This document shows positions 15,495-23,576 of a stretch of DNA of 39,775 nucleotides, piece by piece. The stretch is taken from positions 1-39,775 of the forward strand of contig CALVTE010000010.1 of assembly GCA_944360075.1 (NCBI GenBank), in the 5' to 3' direction. The DNA is from an uncultured Clostridia bacterium. GTDB lineage: Bacteria > Bacillota > Clostridia > Christensenellales > UBA1242. The translations under genes were made by a program, and so were the position numbers. The notes below the pieces were generated by a model, which was given only the letters and a program-made list of their open reading frames with translations, had not been told where the DNA came from and ran no database searches. The stretch's first letter is position 1. Every line of letters starts with the position of its first letter.

Positions 15495-15522
15495 AATAAA
15501 AAAACTGCATCTTACACGCAGT
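15495..15522 (-). terminator. Terminator of tRNA-Leu
   Basis: Minus strand ACTGC/GCAGT stem with loop GTGTAAGAT and a run of seven T, starting nine bases after the encoded CCA. Confidence 0.7.
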
Positions 15523-15530
15523 CTTCTCTT

Positions 15531-15612
15531 TGGTGCGAGCGGTGGGAGTCGAACCCACACGGTTTCCCACTTGCCCCTTAAACAAGCGCGTCTGCCATTC
15601 CGCCACGCTCGC
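15531..15612 (-). tRNA. tRNA-Leu (AAG)
   Basis: Minus strand, 82 bases with encoded CCA. Acceptor GCGAGCG pairs with CGCTCGC and the discriminator is A. The D arm is TGGCGGAATGGCAGACGC. The anticodon stem CTTGT/GCAAG encloses the loop TTAAGGG, so the anticodon reads AAG (Leu CUN codons; G follows it, as expected). The variable arm TGGGAAACC is long enough for class II, and the T arm is GTGGGTTCGACTCCCAC. It has its own consensus promoter. Its 3' end is copied in three elements downstream. Confidence 0.95.
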
Positions 15613-15636
15613 ACATCTTTTATTGTTACTCTATAA

Positions 15637-15665
15637 ATTATAGATATTTCACTGCAAATTGTCAA
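15637..15665 (-). promoter_or_regulatory. Consensus promoter of tRNA-Leu
   Basis: Minus strand TTGACA (15665-15660), 17-base spacer, TATAAT (15642-15637); the tRNA begins 24 bases downstream. Confidence 0.93.
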
Positions 15666-15695
15666 GAGATTTTGTCAAAAATTTCAAAATAATTA

Positions 15696-15726
15696 AACAA
15701 AAAGGCAAACAATGCTTGCTTGCCTT
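15696..15726 (-). terminator. Terminator after the ferritin-like gene
   Basis: Minus strand AAGGCAAGCAA/TTGTTTGCCTT hairpin followed by TTTGTTTAATT. Confidence 0.75.
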
Positions 15727-15734
15727 CAATTTTC

Positions 15735-16019
15735 CTATTTGTTTGACTTGCCAAACTCTTCAAGACCTTTTTCAAATTGCGTTTTGCTTTCACTGTCTAA
15801 GCTAAACAATAGCCCAAAAAGCTGACCGACATGAAGTTTTTCTTCCCTGGCTATATCTCTTATCGTCTGCTGCGCAGCCACATCCGTTGTCTGCTCCAAA
15901 TGGTTTTCATATTGAATTATGGCATCAAGTTCTCCAATAATATCTTCTCTTGCGTTTTGAACAGTCAAAAACTTGTTTGGTCGATTTTGATTGTCAACCA
16001 AACTGAAAAATCTGCGCAT
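15735..16019 (-). CDS. Short ferritin-like/rubrerythrin-type protein
   Basis: 94 residues from the ATG at 16019, which has AGGAGG upstream; the longer frame to 16055 has no such site. The helical core shows ELDAIIQYENHLEQT and, about 30 residues later, DIAREEKLHVGQLFGLL, so a Glu in the first helix and an E-E-x-x-H in the second can supply a di-iron site. With only two long helices, a monomer would carry half of a four-helix bundle, so it must dimerise to bind iron, as in encapsulated ferritin-like proteins. No encapsulin gene or cargo-loading tail is visible. A role in iron storage or peroxide handling is inferred from the family. Confidence 0.8.
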   Translation of the reverse strand: MRRFFSLVDNQNRPNKFLTVQNAREDIIGELDAIIQYENHLEQTTDVAAQQTIRDIAREEKLHVGQLFGLLFSLDSESKTQFEKGLEEFGKSNK

Positions 16020-16063
16020 ATATATCCCTCCTAAATCACTTTTATATATGCACAAGTTTTCAT

Positions 16064-16744
16064 TTATGTGCTTTTTTCAACCACAGCCACCATCGAAACT
16101 TCAAAACCTGAAATAGTCCTATCAAGATAGTGGTCAATAATGTTTAATCCTGCTCTCTTGAATTCTTGTAAATATTGTTCCCAAGTCACCATACGGCAAG
16201 AAGTTGTTGCAACCTTTATCATTTTGTCTTCAAAAGGTCTGTCAGCAAGCTCAAAGGCCTTACTTGGATCAGTTTTGCGAGTCATTTTGCCATCACCCAT
16301 CACTATAACAAAAGCCTTTCCCTCCTTATTTAAATGGTCTCTCACAAACTTTAAAAATTTTTGTCTGTCTTCATCTTCCACAAGCATATGCAAAACTGCA
16401 ACTGAAAAGATAAAATCAAACTTTTCGTTTAGATTGTTGTTAAGAATATCCATAACAAAAAATTTGCTTTCATCCACTCCAGCAAGTTTAGCTTTTTCCT
16501 TGCACCAGCGAATTGCCTCAGCAGAAATATCACTAGCCTCGACATTGAAATTCTGTTGCATAAGATAGATGGCATTCTGCCCTTCACCGCAACCAATCTC
16601 TAGAATTGAAGATTTTGAAGTTGCACCATATTTTTTGAGCAAATTTTCAATAGACAAACTTGGTTTATCTCCTGCCCAAGGCTTGTTTTGCGACTGATGA
16701 ACCTGTTTATATCGATCTTCATAAGCTTGATAATACTTTCTCAT
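16064..16744 (-). CDS. Class I SAM-dependent methyltransferase (TehB-like)
   Basis: 226 residues. SAM-binding motif I is LEIGCGEGQNAIYL near residue 48; motif II contains the acidic residue of VEASDIS; motif IV is FDFIFSVAVLHML near residue 110, followed by a DHLNKEGKAFVIV post-motif strand. The overall pattern, including the extended N-terminal WAGDKPS segment, resembles TehB/UbiE-like small-molecule methyltransferases. The substrate cannot be inferred. AAGGAG precedes the ATG. The ferritin-like gene follows after about 45 bases and may be co-transcribed. Confidence 0.88.
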   Translation of the reverse strand: MRKYYQAYEDRYKQVHQSQNKPWAGDKPSLSIENLLKKYGATSKSSILEIGCGEGQNAIYLMQQNFNVEASDISAEAIRWCKEKAKLAGVDESKFFVMDILNNNLNEKFDFIFSVAVLHMLVEDEDRQKFLKFVRDHLNKEGKAFVIVMGDGKMTRKTDPSKAFELADRPFEDKMIKVATTSCRMVTWEQYLQEFKRAGLNIIDHYLDRTISGFEVSMVAVVEKST

Positions 16745-16795
16745 CCTTACTCCTTAACAAAAATAAATTTTCAGATTTTGCCAAATTTTTTAATT

Positions 16796-16824
16796 AAAAA
16801 AGAATGACAAAAACATTCTTTTTT
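16796..16824 (-). terminator. Terminator after clpX
   Basis: AAAAAAGAATG/CATTCTTTTTT hairpin overlapping the clpX stop codon, T-rich on both sides. Confidence 0.85.
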
Positions 16825-18079
16825 AGCCTACTTCTTTTTTGTTGCCAACTTTGATAATCTCAGGTTGAACATTGTCAAATTCAATAAACTTATCTGTTAC
16901 AACAATTTTTTTAATATCTTTATAGCTTGGAACTTCAAACATCAGCTTTGTCATTTTGCTTTCAAGAATTGTTCGAAGGCCACGCGCCCCTGTTTTAAGT
17001 TCCATCGCCTTTTTTGCGATTGCAGCCACAGCATCATCAGAAAATTCAATATCAACACCATCCATCTTAAACATCAGTTTGTATTGCTTGATGATTGAAT
17101 TTTTTGGCTCGGTCAAAATTTTCACAAGAGCCTCTTGAGTAAGGTCGTCAAGGCCAACCACAACAGGCAATCTGCCAATAAACTCTGGAATAAGCCCAAA
17201 CTTTATCAAATCAATCGGTTGAAGGTCTTTCACAACATTGACTTGAGCCTTTTCTTCACTCGTTTTTATTGAGGCATTAAAGCCCAGGTTGGTATCATTT
17301 TTGCGCTGATCAACAATCTTGTCAATCCCAACAAAAGCGCCGCCGCAAATAAAAAGAATGTTTGTGGTGTCAATTTGAATCATCTCTTGATGCGGATGTT
17401 TTCTGCCCCCTTGCGGTGGAACTGAAGCAACAGTGCTTTCCATAATTTTCAAAAGCGCTTGCTGCACACCTTCGCCTGCAACATCGCGGGTTATTGAAAC
17501 ATTTTGCGTTTTTTTGGCAATTTTGTCAATTTCGTCAATATAGATAATGCCTCGCTGCGCCTTTTCTATATCATAATCGGCATTTTGAATAAGTTTGAGC
17601 AAAATGTTTTCAACGTCGTCGCCAACATAGCCAGCCTCAGTCAAAGTTGTTGCATCTGCCGCTGCAAACGGAACCTTCAAAATTTTTGCAAGAGTTTTTG
17701 CAAGCAAAGTTTTTCCAGTGCCCGTTGGCCCAACCATAAGAATATTGCTCTTTTCAAGTTCAACTTCATCTTTGTCTTGTTCAGTTTTCAAAAAGTTGTA
17801 ATTGAGGCGTTTATAATGGTTGTAAACAGCCACAGCCAAAACCTTTTTAGCTTCATCTTGACCAACGATATATTGGTCGAGCGACTCTTTGATTTGGCTA
17901 GGCGTTGGCAATTCAATTTTCTCAAACGAATTTTTCTTGCCAAGTTCTGCAATTATATCTTTGCAAATTCCAACGCAGTCATCACAAATATAGGCCTCTC
18001 CGTTTGGAGAAGCAATAAGTTTTTTAGCTTCCTTTTGACCTTTGCCGCAAAAAGAACACTTGTATTGATTTTGTTCCAT
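16823..18079 (-). CDS. clpX: ATP-dependent Clp protease ATP-binding subunit ClpX
   Basis: AAA+ unfoldase that feeds substrates to ClpP; 418 residues, normal length. An N-terminal C4 zinc-binding domain is visible (CSFCGKGQ ... CDDC, residues 9-36). Walker A is [15 protein letters not shown] near residue 118, pore loop GYVGDD near 150, Walker [11 protein letters not shown] near 180, the arginine finger region [10 protein letters not shown] near 305, and sensor 2 in [11 protein letters not shown] near 368. The IGF-type loop that docks on ClpP lies around residue 265. It follows clpP by eight bases and AAGGAG precedes its ATG. Confidence 0.98.
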   Translation of the reverse strand: MEQNQYKCSFCGKGQKEAKKLIASPNGEAYICDDCVGICKDIIAELGKKNSFEKIELPTPSQIKESLDQYIVGQDEAKKVLAVAVYNHYKRLNYNFLKTEQDKDEVELEKSNILMVGPTGTGKTLLAKTLAKILKVPFAAADATTLTEAGYVGDDVENILLKLIQNADYDIEKAQRGIIYIDEIDKIAKKTQNVSITRDVAGEGVQQALLKIMESTVASVPPQGGRKHPHQEMIQIDTTNILFICGGAFVGIDKIVDQRKNDTNLGFNASIKTSEEKAQVNVVKDLQPIDLIKFGLIPEFIGRLPVVVGLDDLTQEALVKILTEPKNSIIKQYKLMFKMDGVDIEFSDDAVAAIAKKAMELKTGARGLRTILESKMTKLMFEVPSYKDIKKIVVTDKFIEFDNVQPEIIKVGNKKEVG

Positions 18080-18087
18080 AAAACTCC

Positions 18088-18678
18088 TTATTTAGTGGTT
18101 TTTCGTGTTTGGAAAATTTCGTCAATCAGGCCATACTCTTTTGCTTCCTGCGCAGTCATATAGTTGTCGCGGTCGGTGTCTTTTTCCACAATATCCAAAG
18201 GTTTGCCTGTGTTTTCACTGAGCATTTTGTTCATGCGGTCTTTGATATATTGTATATGATTTGCCTGGATTTGAATGTCACTGACTTGCCCCTGAGCACC
18301 ACCAAGTGGTTGATGAATCATAATTTCACTGTTAGGCAAGGCAAATCGTTTGCCTTTTGTGCCGCCAGCGAGCAAGAAAGCTCCCATTGAGGCTGCCCTT
18401 CCCACGCAGATGGTAGAAACGTCGCATTTTATATATTTCATGGTATCATAGATTGCAAGACCTGCAGAAACCGAGCCGCCCGGGCTGTTTATATATATGA
18501 AAATGTCTTTGTTTGGGTTTTTCCCTTCCAGATAAATCAACTGCGCAACAACGATGTTTGCCAAATCGTCGTTGATTTCGCCATTTAAAAAAATGATACG
18601 ATCTTCCAGCAGCCTTGAATAAATATCGTAAGACCTTTCACTGTTGCCCGTTTGGTCAATAACCATAGGTATTAACAT
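18088..18678 (-). CDS. clpP: ATP-dependent Clp protease proteolytic subunit ClpP
   Basis: Serine peptidase forming the tetradecameric chamber; 196 residues. The catalytic triad is visible: Ser in [11 protein letters not shown] near residue 96, His in IMIHQPLGG near 121, and Asp in the KDTDRDNYM segment near 170. The INSPGGSV oxyanion-loop motif is intact. GGAGG precedes the ATG. Order tig-clpP-clpX is the standard one and links trigger-factor folding with degradation. Confidence 0.98.
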   Translation of the reverse strand: MLIPMVIDQTGNSERSYDIYSRLLEDRIIFLNGEINDDLANIVVAQLIYLEGKNPNKDIFIYINSPGGSVSAGLAIYDTMKYIKCDVSTICVGRAASMGAFLLAGGTKGKRFALPNSEIMIHQPLGGAQGQVSDIQIQANHIQYIKDRMNKMLSENTGKPLDIVEKDTDRDNYMTAQEAKEYGLIDEIFQTRKTTK

Positions 18679-18740
18679 AATATATCCTCCCTAAAGCAAA
18701 GTTTTTTATACAAAGTTATCATATTTTAGTTATTGACAAA

Positions 18741-20015
18741 TTATTTGTTTTTAGATTTGATAAAATCCAATAATTTTGTCATAACAATGTTGTTTTCAAA
18801 GAAAGCATAGTCATTTGGAGAAAGATTTTTCTTAAATTCTTCTTCGCTCATGCCATAATGTGACGCATGCTCGGCAATTTTTGCATCAAGCTCTTCACTT
18901 GTGGCCTCAATGTTGTTTTTGCTGATGATTTTTTGCAGAACAAGACGCGTTTTGATGTTCTTTTCAGCATCTTCTTCTCTTTCTTTCTTAAATTGTTCAA
19001 TAGTCTTTCCAATATAAGCAAGATAATCTTCCATCTTCATGCCTTGGTGAGAAAGCCTGTGCGCAAAGTCTTCCACCATATGCTCAACTTCATGCTCCAC
19101 CATAGAACGAGGGATTTCCAATTTGCATCTGTCAACAACTTCATCAACAAGGGCAACTTCCCAGTCTCTTTCAGCCTTTTCTTCTTCCATTTTTTTAAGG
19201 TTTTCTTTTATAGCCTTTTTGTATTCTTCCAAAGTTTCAAACTCAGTGGTGTCAGAAACAAACTTGTCGTTAATCTCTGGCAGAACCTTCTTTTCCACCT
19301 TTTTCACGGTGACAGCAAAAACAGCATCTTTGCCTTTCAAGTTTTCGGCGCCATAGTTGTCAGGAAATTTGACGTTGATATCTTTGCTCTGGCCTTTTTT
19401 CATGCCAACCACCTGCTCTTCAAACCCTTCAATAAAGGTGTGCGAGCCAAGTTCAAGGCGATAGTCTTGTGCGCTGCCGCCTTCAAATTTAACTCCATCA
19501 ACAGAGCCTGAAAAATCAATGGTTGCAAAGTCGCCATTTTCGCAAACTTTGTCTTCTTCCACCATTCTTGCGTGTTTTTCTTGTTCTTGCTTAAGCTGTG
19601 CTTCTATTTGCTGCTGTGAAATTTCAACTTTCTTTTTCTTGCTTTTAAGCCCAGACAAACTGCCAAGTTCAATTTCTGGCATCAAATCAAAAGTGAGTGT
19701 TGCTTCCAGCCCACTATCGATGGTAAAGCTGTTCATTTCAACTTGAGGATAAGAAGCAGGCACAACGTCTTTGTTTTCAGTCAAAAATTTGTTGTACTCT
19801 TCATTGACAACGTTTTCAAAAGCATCTTCAAAAAAAATTGTGTCGCCATAAGTTTGCTCTATGACTTTTTTTGGAGCCTTGCCTTTTCTAAAGCCCTGAA
19901 CGGTAAATCTTCCCTTAGTCTTTTCATAAACTGCGTTGACAGCCTTGTCCCAGTTTTCCTTTGAAATTTTGATTTTTAAAATTCCTTTTTTGTCTTTCTT
20001 TTCGTATGTAAACAT
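18741..20015 (-). CDS. tig: Trigger factor
   Basis: Ribosome-bound chaperone and prolyl isomerase, 424 residues. The N-terminal ribosome-binding domain contains the signature GFRKGKAPKKVIEQ near residue 42. An FKBP-type PPIase domain follows (about 150-235; SGSVDGVKFEGGSAQDYRLE, FIEGFEEQVVGMK). The C-terminal half is the helical chaperone cradle, rich in Glu and Lys and ending in LLDFIKSKNK. AAGGAG precedes the ATG. It is first in the tig-clpP-clpX cluster. Confidence 0.97.
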   Translation of the reverse strand: MFTYEKKDKKGILKIKISKENWDKAVNAVYEKTKGRFTVQGFRKGKAPKKVIEQTYGDTIFFEDAFENVVNEEYNKFLTENKDVVPASYPQVEMNSFTIDSGLEATLTFDLMPEIELGSLSGLKSKKKKVEISQQQIEAQLKQEQEKHARMVEEDKVCENGDFATIDFSGSVDGVKFEGGSAQDYRLELGSHTFIEGFEEQVVGMKKGQSKDINVKFPDNYGAENLKGKDAVFAVTVKKVEKKVLPEINDKFVSDTTEFETLEEYKKAIKENLKKMEEEKAERDWEVALVDEVVDRCKLEIPRSMVEHEVEHMVEDFAHRLSHQGMKMEDYLAYIGKTIEQFKKEREEDAEKNIKTRLVLQKIISKNNIEATSEELDAKIAEHASHYGMSEEEFKKNLSPNDYAFFENNIVMTKLLDFIKSKNK

Positions 20016-20077
20016 ATTTTTCTCCTTTTTGTCCGAATAATTTTAGCACAATAAAAATTTTTTATCAACTATTTTTA

Positions 20078-20107
20078 TATAAAAAAAAGAGAGCACGCCT
20101 CCCTTTT
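20078..20107 (-). terminator. Terminator after the membrane-protein pair, upstream of tig
   Basis: Minus strand AAAAGGGAG/CTCTCTTTT nine-base stem (one G-T pair) around a GCGTG loop, then further T residues. Confidence 0.8.
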
Positions 20108-20123
20108 GTGTCGAAAAATATTT

Positions 20124-20504
20124 TTAGAAAAGCTTGCCCGAAAAAAGCAAGACCACGCAAGAGATGAGAAGCGCCAAAACGACTGCGATTTTCAAAATTT
20201 CAATAAATTTTTCTCTCCGCAAAGACTTTTTGAAACTTTGAAAAAACTTTTCGTTGTCAGCGGCAATTTCGGTTATAGTCAGATTTGTGGTGTTGACAAG
20301 TTTTGCGCAATAAAAGTTGTATCTATCCTGCAAATTTTTATGAAAATTGAATATGTAAGAGCTTATCAAGTGGTATAGCCAGTAAGCGCACAGCAGCACC
20401 AAAAAGGCAAAAGAAAAATACACAAACCCTGACCAAAAGGTTTTTAAAAATCCAAACAATAAAATAAAAACAATGCCGCCAAGTGTAATCAAAAAATTCA
20501 GCAT
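20124..20504 (-). CDS. Small membrane protein, function unknown
   Basis: 126 residues. Two hydrophobic segments near the N-terminus (about 3-20 and 23-45) and one near the C-terminus (about 105-122) flank a soluble stretch of mixed charge. I do not recognise the family. The ATG at 20504 overlaps the previous stop by one base (TAATG), so translation is coupled; the longer frame to 20570 lies entirely inside the upstream gene and is rejected. Confidence 0.72.
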   Translation of the reverse strand: MLNFLITLGGIVFILLFGFLKTFWSGFVYFSFAFLVLLCAYWLYHLISSYIFNFHKNLQDRYNFYCAKLVNTTNLTITEIAADNEKFFQSFKKSLRREKFIEILKIAVVLALLISCVVLLFSGKLF

Positions 20505-20803
20505 TATATCACCGTCAAAATATACAGCACAACAATGGTGACAACAAAAATCACATAGCAAACAAGCCAAGCTTTGTGCGGATGAGTTTTAACCCAGAAA
20601 AAGGCCAAAAAGATTGAAATCAGATAGGCTATAACTTCGCCAATCGTGCGAAAAACATTTGAAACGTTGACATTGTTTTCAAAAATTAGAGTCAATATAA
20701 GGGCAACGGCAATGCAGCCTATTCCAATAAAAGCCACAAAGGAAAGAATTTGATTAAAGGATAGCTTTTCCTTTTTTTTAGGATTTTGCAAATTGTTTTC
20801 CAT
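20504..20803 (-). CDS. Small three-span membrane protein, function unknown
   Basis: 99 residues. A hydrophilic, lysine-rich N-terminus (MENNLQNPKKKEKLSFNQ) is followed by three predicted membrane helices (about 22-42, 52-70 and 78-98). AGGAG precedes the ATG at 20803; an upstream frame extension to 20833 lacks a site and overlaps gap. It follows gap by eight bases and is coupled to the next membrane protein gene. No family recognised. Confidence 0.72.
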   Translation of the reverse strand: MENNLQNPKKKEKLSFNQILSFVAFIGIGCIAVALILTLIFENNVNVSNVFRTIGEVIAYLISIFLAFFWVKTHPHKAWLVCYVIFVVTIVVLYILTVI

Positions 20804-20811
20804 GTTTTCTC

Positions 20812-21813
20812 CTATTTTGAAATATGCACGCAAAGGTCAACTGTTTTGTTGGAATACCCCCACTCATTGTCATACCAAGCCATAAGTTTGACGGCACGAG
20901 GATTGAGCATAAGCGAGCCGTTTTTATCGTAAATGCACGTTCTGCTGTCGCCAATAAAATCAGAAGAGACCACTGCGTCATCAGTTATGCCCATCACGCC
21001 TTTCATTTCCTTTTTTGAGGCTTTTGTTATCGCACTTGCAATCTCGTCAAGAGTTGTCGGTTTTTTGAGCGAGCAGACAAAATCTATCACTGAGCAGTCA
21101 AGTGTTGGCACGCGATAGCTGTTTCCTGTCAAAAGGCCGTCAAGTTCTGGCAAAACTTGGCCGATTGATTTTGCTGCACCAGTTGAAGAAGGAATAATGT
21201 TGTAAGAAGCTGCTCTTCCGCCCCGCCAATCCTTTTTTGAAGGCCCGTCAACAGTCAGCTGCGTTGCAGTTGCCGAGTGCACTGTTGACATAAAGCCCCA
21301 TTCAATTCCAAAGTTATCATTGATGACTTTTGCAAGAGGAGCAAGACAATTTGTGGTGCAAGAGGCGTTTGAAACAACCAGCATATTTTTTTTGTAGTTT
21401 TTGTGATTGACCCCCATAACAAACATAGGCATATTTTTTCCAGGAGCAGTCACCACCACTTTTTTTGCGCCCGCTTGTATATGTCTGACAGCATCTTCAT
21501 ATTTTGTAAATTTTCCACTTGACTCAACCACAACATCAACATTATGATTTTTCCACGGAATCAACGAAGGCTCTTTTTCGTTGTAAAATGCAATTTCGTT
21601 GCCATTTACAACAAGCTTATCTTTGACCGCATTGCACTGGCAATCAAAATGTCCATGAATGGAGTCATGCAAAAACAAATATTTGCCATATTCAGCATCG
21701 ATAAAAGGGTCATTGATCGCCACCACTTGCACATCTTCGCGACTTGTGCAAACTCTTAAAACAAGCCTTCCAATTCTTCCAAATCCATTGATAGCAATTC
21801 TGATTTTTTTCAT
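20812..21813 (-). CDS. gap: Glyceraldehyde-3-phosphate dehydrogenase, E. coli GapA/eukaryote-like type
   Basis: Glycolytic enzyme that oxidises glyceraldehyde-3-phosphate with NAD and phosphate; 333 residues. GFGRIGRLV at the N-terminus and the Asp of AINDPF favour NAD. The catalytic Cys is in [12 protein letters not shown] near residue 152, and its His partner in [10 protein letters not shown]. The stretch [17 protein letters not shown] and the closing [21 protein letters not shown] resemble gammaproteobacterial GapA and eukaryotic GAPDH more than the usual Bacillota GapA, which reads THxYTxDQ-LDxPHKDLRRARA in that region. GGGGAGAG precedes the ATG. It lies behind a membrane protein gene and rpiB rather than in a pgk-tpi-eno operon. 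Confidence 0.95.
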   Translation of the reverse strand: MKKIRIAINGFGRIGRLVLRVCTSREDVQVVAINDPFIDAEYGKYLFLHDSIHGHFDCQCNAVKDKLVVNGNEIAFYNEKEPSLIPWKNHNVDVVVESSGKFTKYEDAVRHIQAGAKKVVVTAPGKNMPMFVMGVNHKNYKKNMLVVSNASCTTNCLAPLAKVINDNFGIEWGFMSTVHSATATQLTVDGPSKKDWRGGRAASYNIIPSSTGAAKSIGQVLPELDGLLTGNSYRVPTLDCSVIDFVCSLKKPTTLDEIASAITKASKKEMKGVMGITDDAVVSSDFIGDSRTCIYDKNGSLMLNPRAVKLMAWYDNEWGYSNKTVDLCVHISK

Positions 21814-21851
21814 AATCTCTCCCCTTTATATTCAATTTTTTCTAACATTTT

Positions 21852-22637
21852 TTAGTCGACTTTGCCGCCAACAATTTCGCCTTCGCCAACAATTTTCTTT
21901 CCGACTTTGCTGTTGAAAGCCAGCATCATAAACAGTATTATTGCCATAAAAATGCAAATTATATCCACGCTCACAATCAACAAACCCAGCACAAAGTTAA
22001 TTTTGGTCAGCAGGCAAAGCAAAGTGGTCACCAAAACAGCCACCACAATCAAAATTGAAGCCGTCACCCCATAAATCAAGCTTTGTTTTTTGTCTGTCGG
22101 AAATTTTTCAGCCTTGCCATAATCAACTTCATAAGTGGCCTGGCCAACACCCTTCCAGCGATTCACCCTGCTGTTGTAACTCAAATTGCCAGTTTGCAAA
22201 AGCACTTCTGACAAATCTTGGCTGAATTTTATAATACTGTTGTCGCCTTCATAGAACTTAACGCCAAAAAAAGCCTGAACTAGTTTGTGCCAGATGTTGA
22301 CAAAAAAGTTTACAAATTTGTTGCGAGGCTTTTTTTCTGCCAAAGTTATATCAGCGTTTGACTGCAGTATTTTTTCAAGTTTTTTTGCCTCGACAGGTCT
22401 TCTTAAAATCAGTATCTCTCCGGCAAGAACAAACATAGACAAACTGTTGAGCATCGCCTCTTTATCTGTTCCTTCTTTAAAAACAAGATATCTCACATTG
22501 TCAACCCTTGCAAACTGCTCTTCCTGCTTCTCACTCAACCCGACAATGATGTTGACATCAGTAAAGCATGACAGCCCATCAATCATATGCTGATAACTTT
22601 TCAAATCTTGCCCAACTGGAATTAAAATGTTGATCAT
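21852..22637 (-). CDS. Membrane protein with a possible degenerate glycosyltransferase-like N-terminus
   Basis: 261 residues. Residues 1 to about 100 look like an alpha/beta fold of GT-A type (INILIPVGQDLKSYQHMIDG, then SLSMFVLAGEILILRR), but no DxD metal site or acceptor motif is visible, so activity is doubtful. A soluble middle part (100-180) is followed by two strong membrane helices (about 188-210 and 217-240) and a short KVGKKIVGEGE tail. GGGAG precedes the ATG at 22637; the frame start at 22643 is a GTG inside that site. It lies nine bases after rpiB. The assignment is weak. Confidence 0.6.
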   Translation of the reverse strand: MINILIPVGQDLKSYQHMIDGLSCFTDVNIIVGLSEKQEEQFARVDNVRYLVFKEGTDKEAMLNSLSMFVLAGEILILRRPVEAKKLEKILQSNADITLAEKKPRNKFVNFFVNIWHKLVQAFFGVKFYEGDNSIIKFSQDLSEVLLQTGNLSYNSRVNRWKGVGQATYEVDYGKAEKFPTDKKQSLIYGVTASILIVVAVLVTTLLCLLTKINFVLGLLIVSVDIICIFMAIILFMMLAFNSKVGKKIVGEGEIVGGKVD

Positions 22638-22646
22638 AAGCACTCC

Positions 22647-23072
22647 CTAACTCATTTTTTTGATACGCCTTGCATGTCTTCCGCCATCAAAATCTGTTGT
22701 CAAGAACACTTTTACAATTTTTATGGCTTTTTTGTATTTTGTTTCTTTTGCTCCAAGACATAAAACGTTTGCATCGTTGTGAGCCCTTGCAAACATGGCA
22801 TCATTTTCACTTCTGCAAAGAGCGGCTCTGATTTTTGGATTTCGATTTGCAGCCATAGACATTCCGATGCCTGTGCCACAAACATAGATTCCAACATTGC
22901 GCGTGTCTTCCAGCACCTTAAGATTGCCCGCCTTGGCAAAATCTGGATAATCGTCTAGTTGCTCTCGAGAATAGCACCCCACATCGATAGCGATGATATT
23001 TTCTTTGTTAAAAAACTTTTTTATTTCTTCTTTTAAAAGATAACCTGCGTGGTCACTAGCCAAAACAATCAT
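22647..23072 (-). CDS. rpiB: Ribose-5-phosphate isomerase B
   Basis: Interconverts ribose-5-phosphate and ribulose-5-phosphate (or allose-6-phosphate in some members); 141 residues. Family signatures are the N-terminal LASDHAGYLLKEEI, DVGCYS...DYPDFA, and the active-site Cys and loop in VCGTGIGMSMAANR near residue 70, plus ARAHNDANVLCLGA near 100. The ATG at 23072 overlaps the phosphatase stop (ATGA) and has GGAGAGG upstream; the earlier ATG at 23084 lies within that gene. Pairing with a YwlE-like phosphatase matches Bacillus ywlE-rpiB. Confidence 0.95.
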   Translation of the reverse strand: MIVLASDHAGYLLKEEIKKFFNKENIIAIDVGCYSREQLDDYPDFAKAGNLKVLEDTRNVGIYVCGTGIGMSMAANRNPKIRAALCRSENDAMFARAHNDANVLCLGAKETKYKKAIKIVKVFLTTDFDGGRHARRIKKMS

Positions 23073-23491
23073 TTTCCTCTCCATTCATTGATTTTTTCAA
23101 ACAAAATTGTGATTCCCTTGAAAAGCTGGTCGAAAGCGTGTTGATAGTCCTGTTCTGTTCCTCCATAAGGGTCGGCAATTTCTTGTGCAATCAAATCTTC
23201 AAAGCTGATCACCCTTGCGTTTGGAACAAATTTTTTCATTTGGTTGTTCATCACAACATACAGAGTATTTTTATCAATTTTTCCAAGTTTAACACTCTTT
23301 CTGTTGGCGGAAGAAATGCGGTGAAGTTTGAGCACCCGTTTTGCCAAGGGCGAAATGTTTTCTCCGCTGGCAAAAATGCCTCGAGAATAAACCTTGATGG
23401 ACTTGTCTTGCTTGATAAGGTTTTTCAGGATGCGTTCTGCCATGATTGAACGACAGGTGTTGCCGGTGCAAACAAAAACTATTTTTATCAC
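23069..23491 (-). CDS. Low-molecular-weight protein phosphatase, YwlE-like
   Basis: 140 residues. The P-loop CTGNTCRSIMAE holds the nucleophilic Cys and the Arg, and DPYGGTEQDYQ near residue 115 supplies the general acid Asp. The Thr in the P-loop (CTGNTCRS) is the residue that in Bacillus YwlE favours phosphoarginine over phosphotyrosine. Together with the adjacent rpiB this suggests a protein-arginine phosphatase. McsB is not in this window, so that is an inference. The start is GTG behind AAAGGTGAG. It is first in a probable run down to the small membrane proteins. Confidence 0.88.
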   Translation of the reverse strand: MIKIVFVCTGNTCRSIMAERILKNLIKQDKSIKVYSRGIFASGENISPLAKRVLKLHRISSANRKSVKLGKIDKNTLYVVMNNQMKKFVPNARVISFEDLIAQEIADPYGGTEQDYQHAFDQLFKGITILFEKINEWRGK

Positions 23492-23524
23492 ATTCTCACC
23501 TTTAAGACAAGTTTAACATAGTTT

Positions 23525-23557
23525 AAAAAAAAATCAAAAGGTTTTAAGCCTTTTGAT
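23525..23557 (-). terminator. Terminator after rsfS
   Basis: Minus strand ATCAAAAGG/CCTTTTGAT nine-base stem with a TTAAAA-type loop and nine T. It lies just behind the rsfS stop codon. Confidence 0.88.
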
Positions 23558-23576
23558 AAACTTTTTTAAATAATCA

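Noticed and set aside
15137..15495. Short frames across the tRNA-like elements (about 65-71 codons)
   Set aside because: They read through non-coding tRNA-like repeats and lack ribosome sites.
15101..15530. CRISPR array
   Set aside because: The spacing is regular, but the repeated units are 85 bases and contain tRNA parts, the intervals carry terminators rather than unique spacers, and there are no cas genes.
15101..15530. Integron attC array or a plain array of tRNA pseudogenes
   Set aside because: No GTTRRRY/RYYYAAC core sites or cassette frames are visible, and random decay of tRNA copies does not explain an identical inverted T-arm in three units.
20505..20570. Extended start of the 126-residue membrane protein (MACLLCDFCCHHCC)
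   Set aside because: It lies wholly within the upstream membrane-protein gene in another frame; the TAATG overlap gives a better start.
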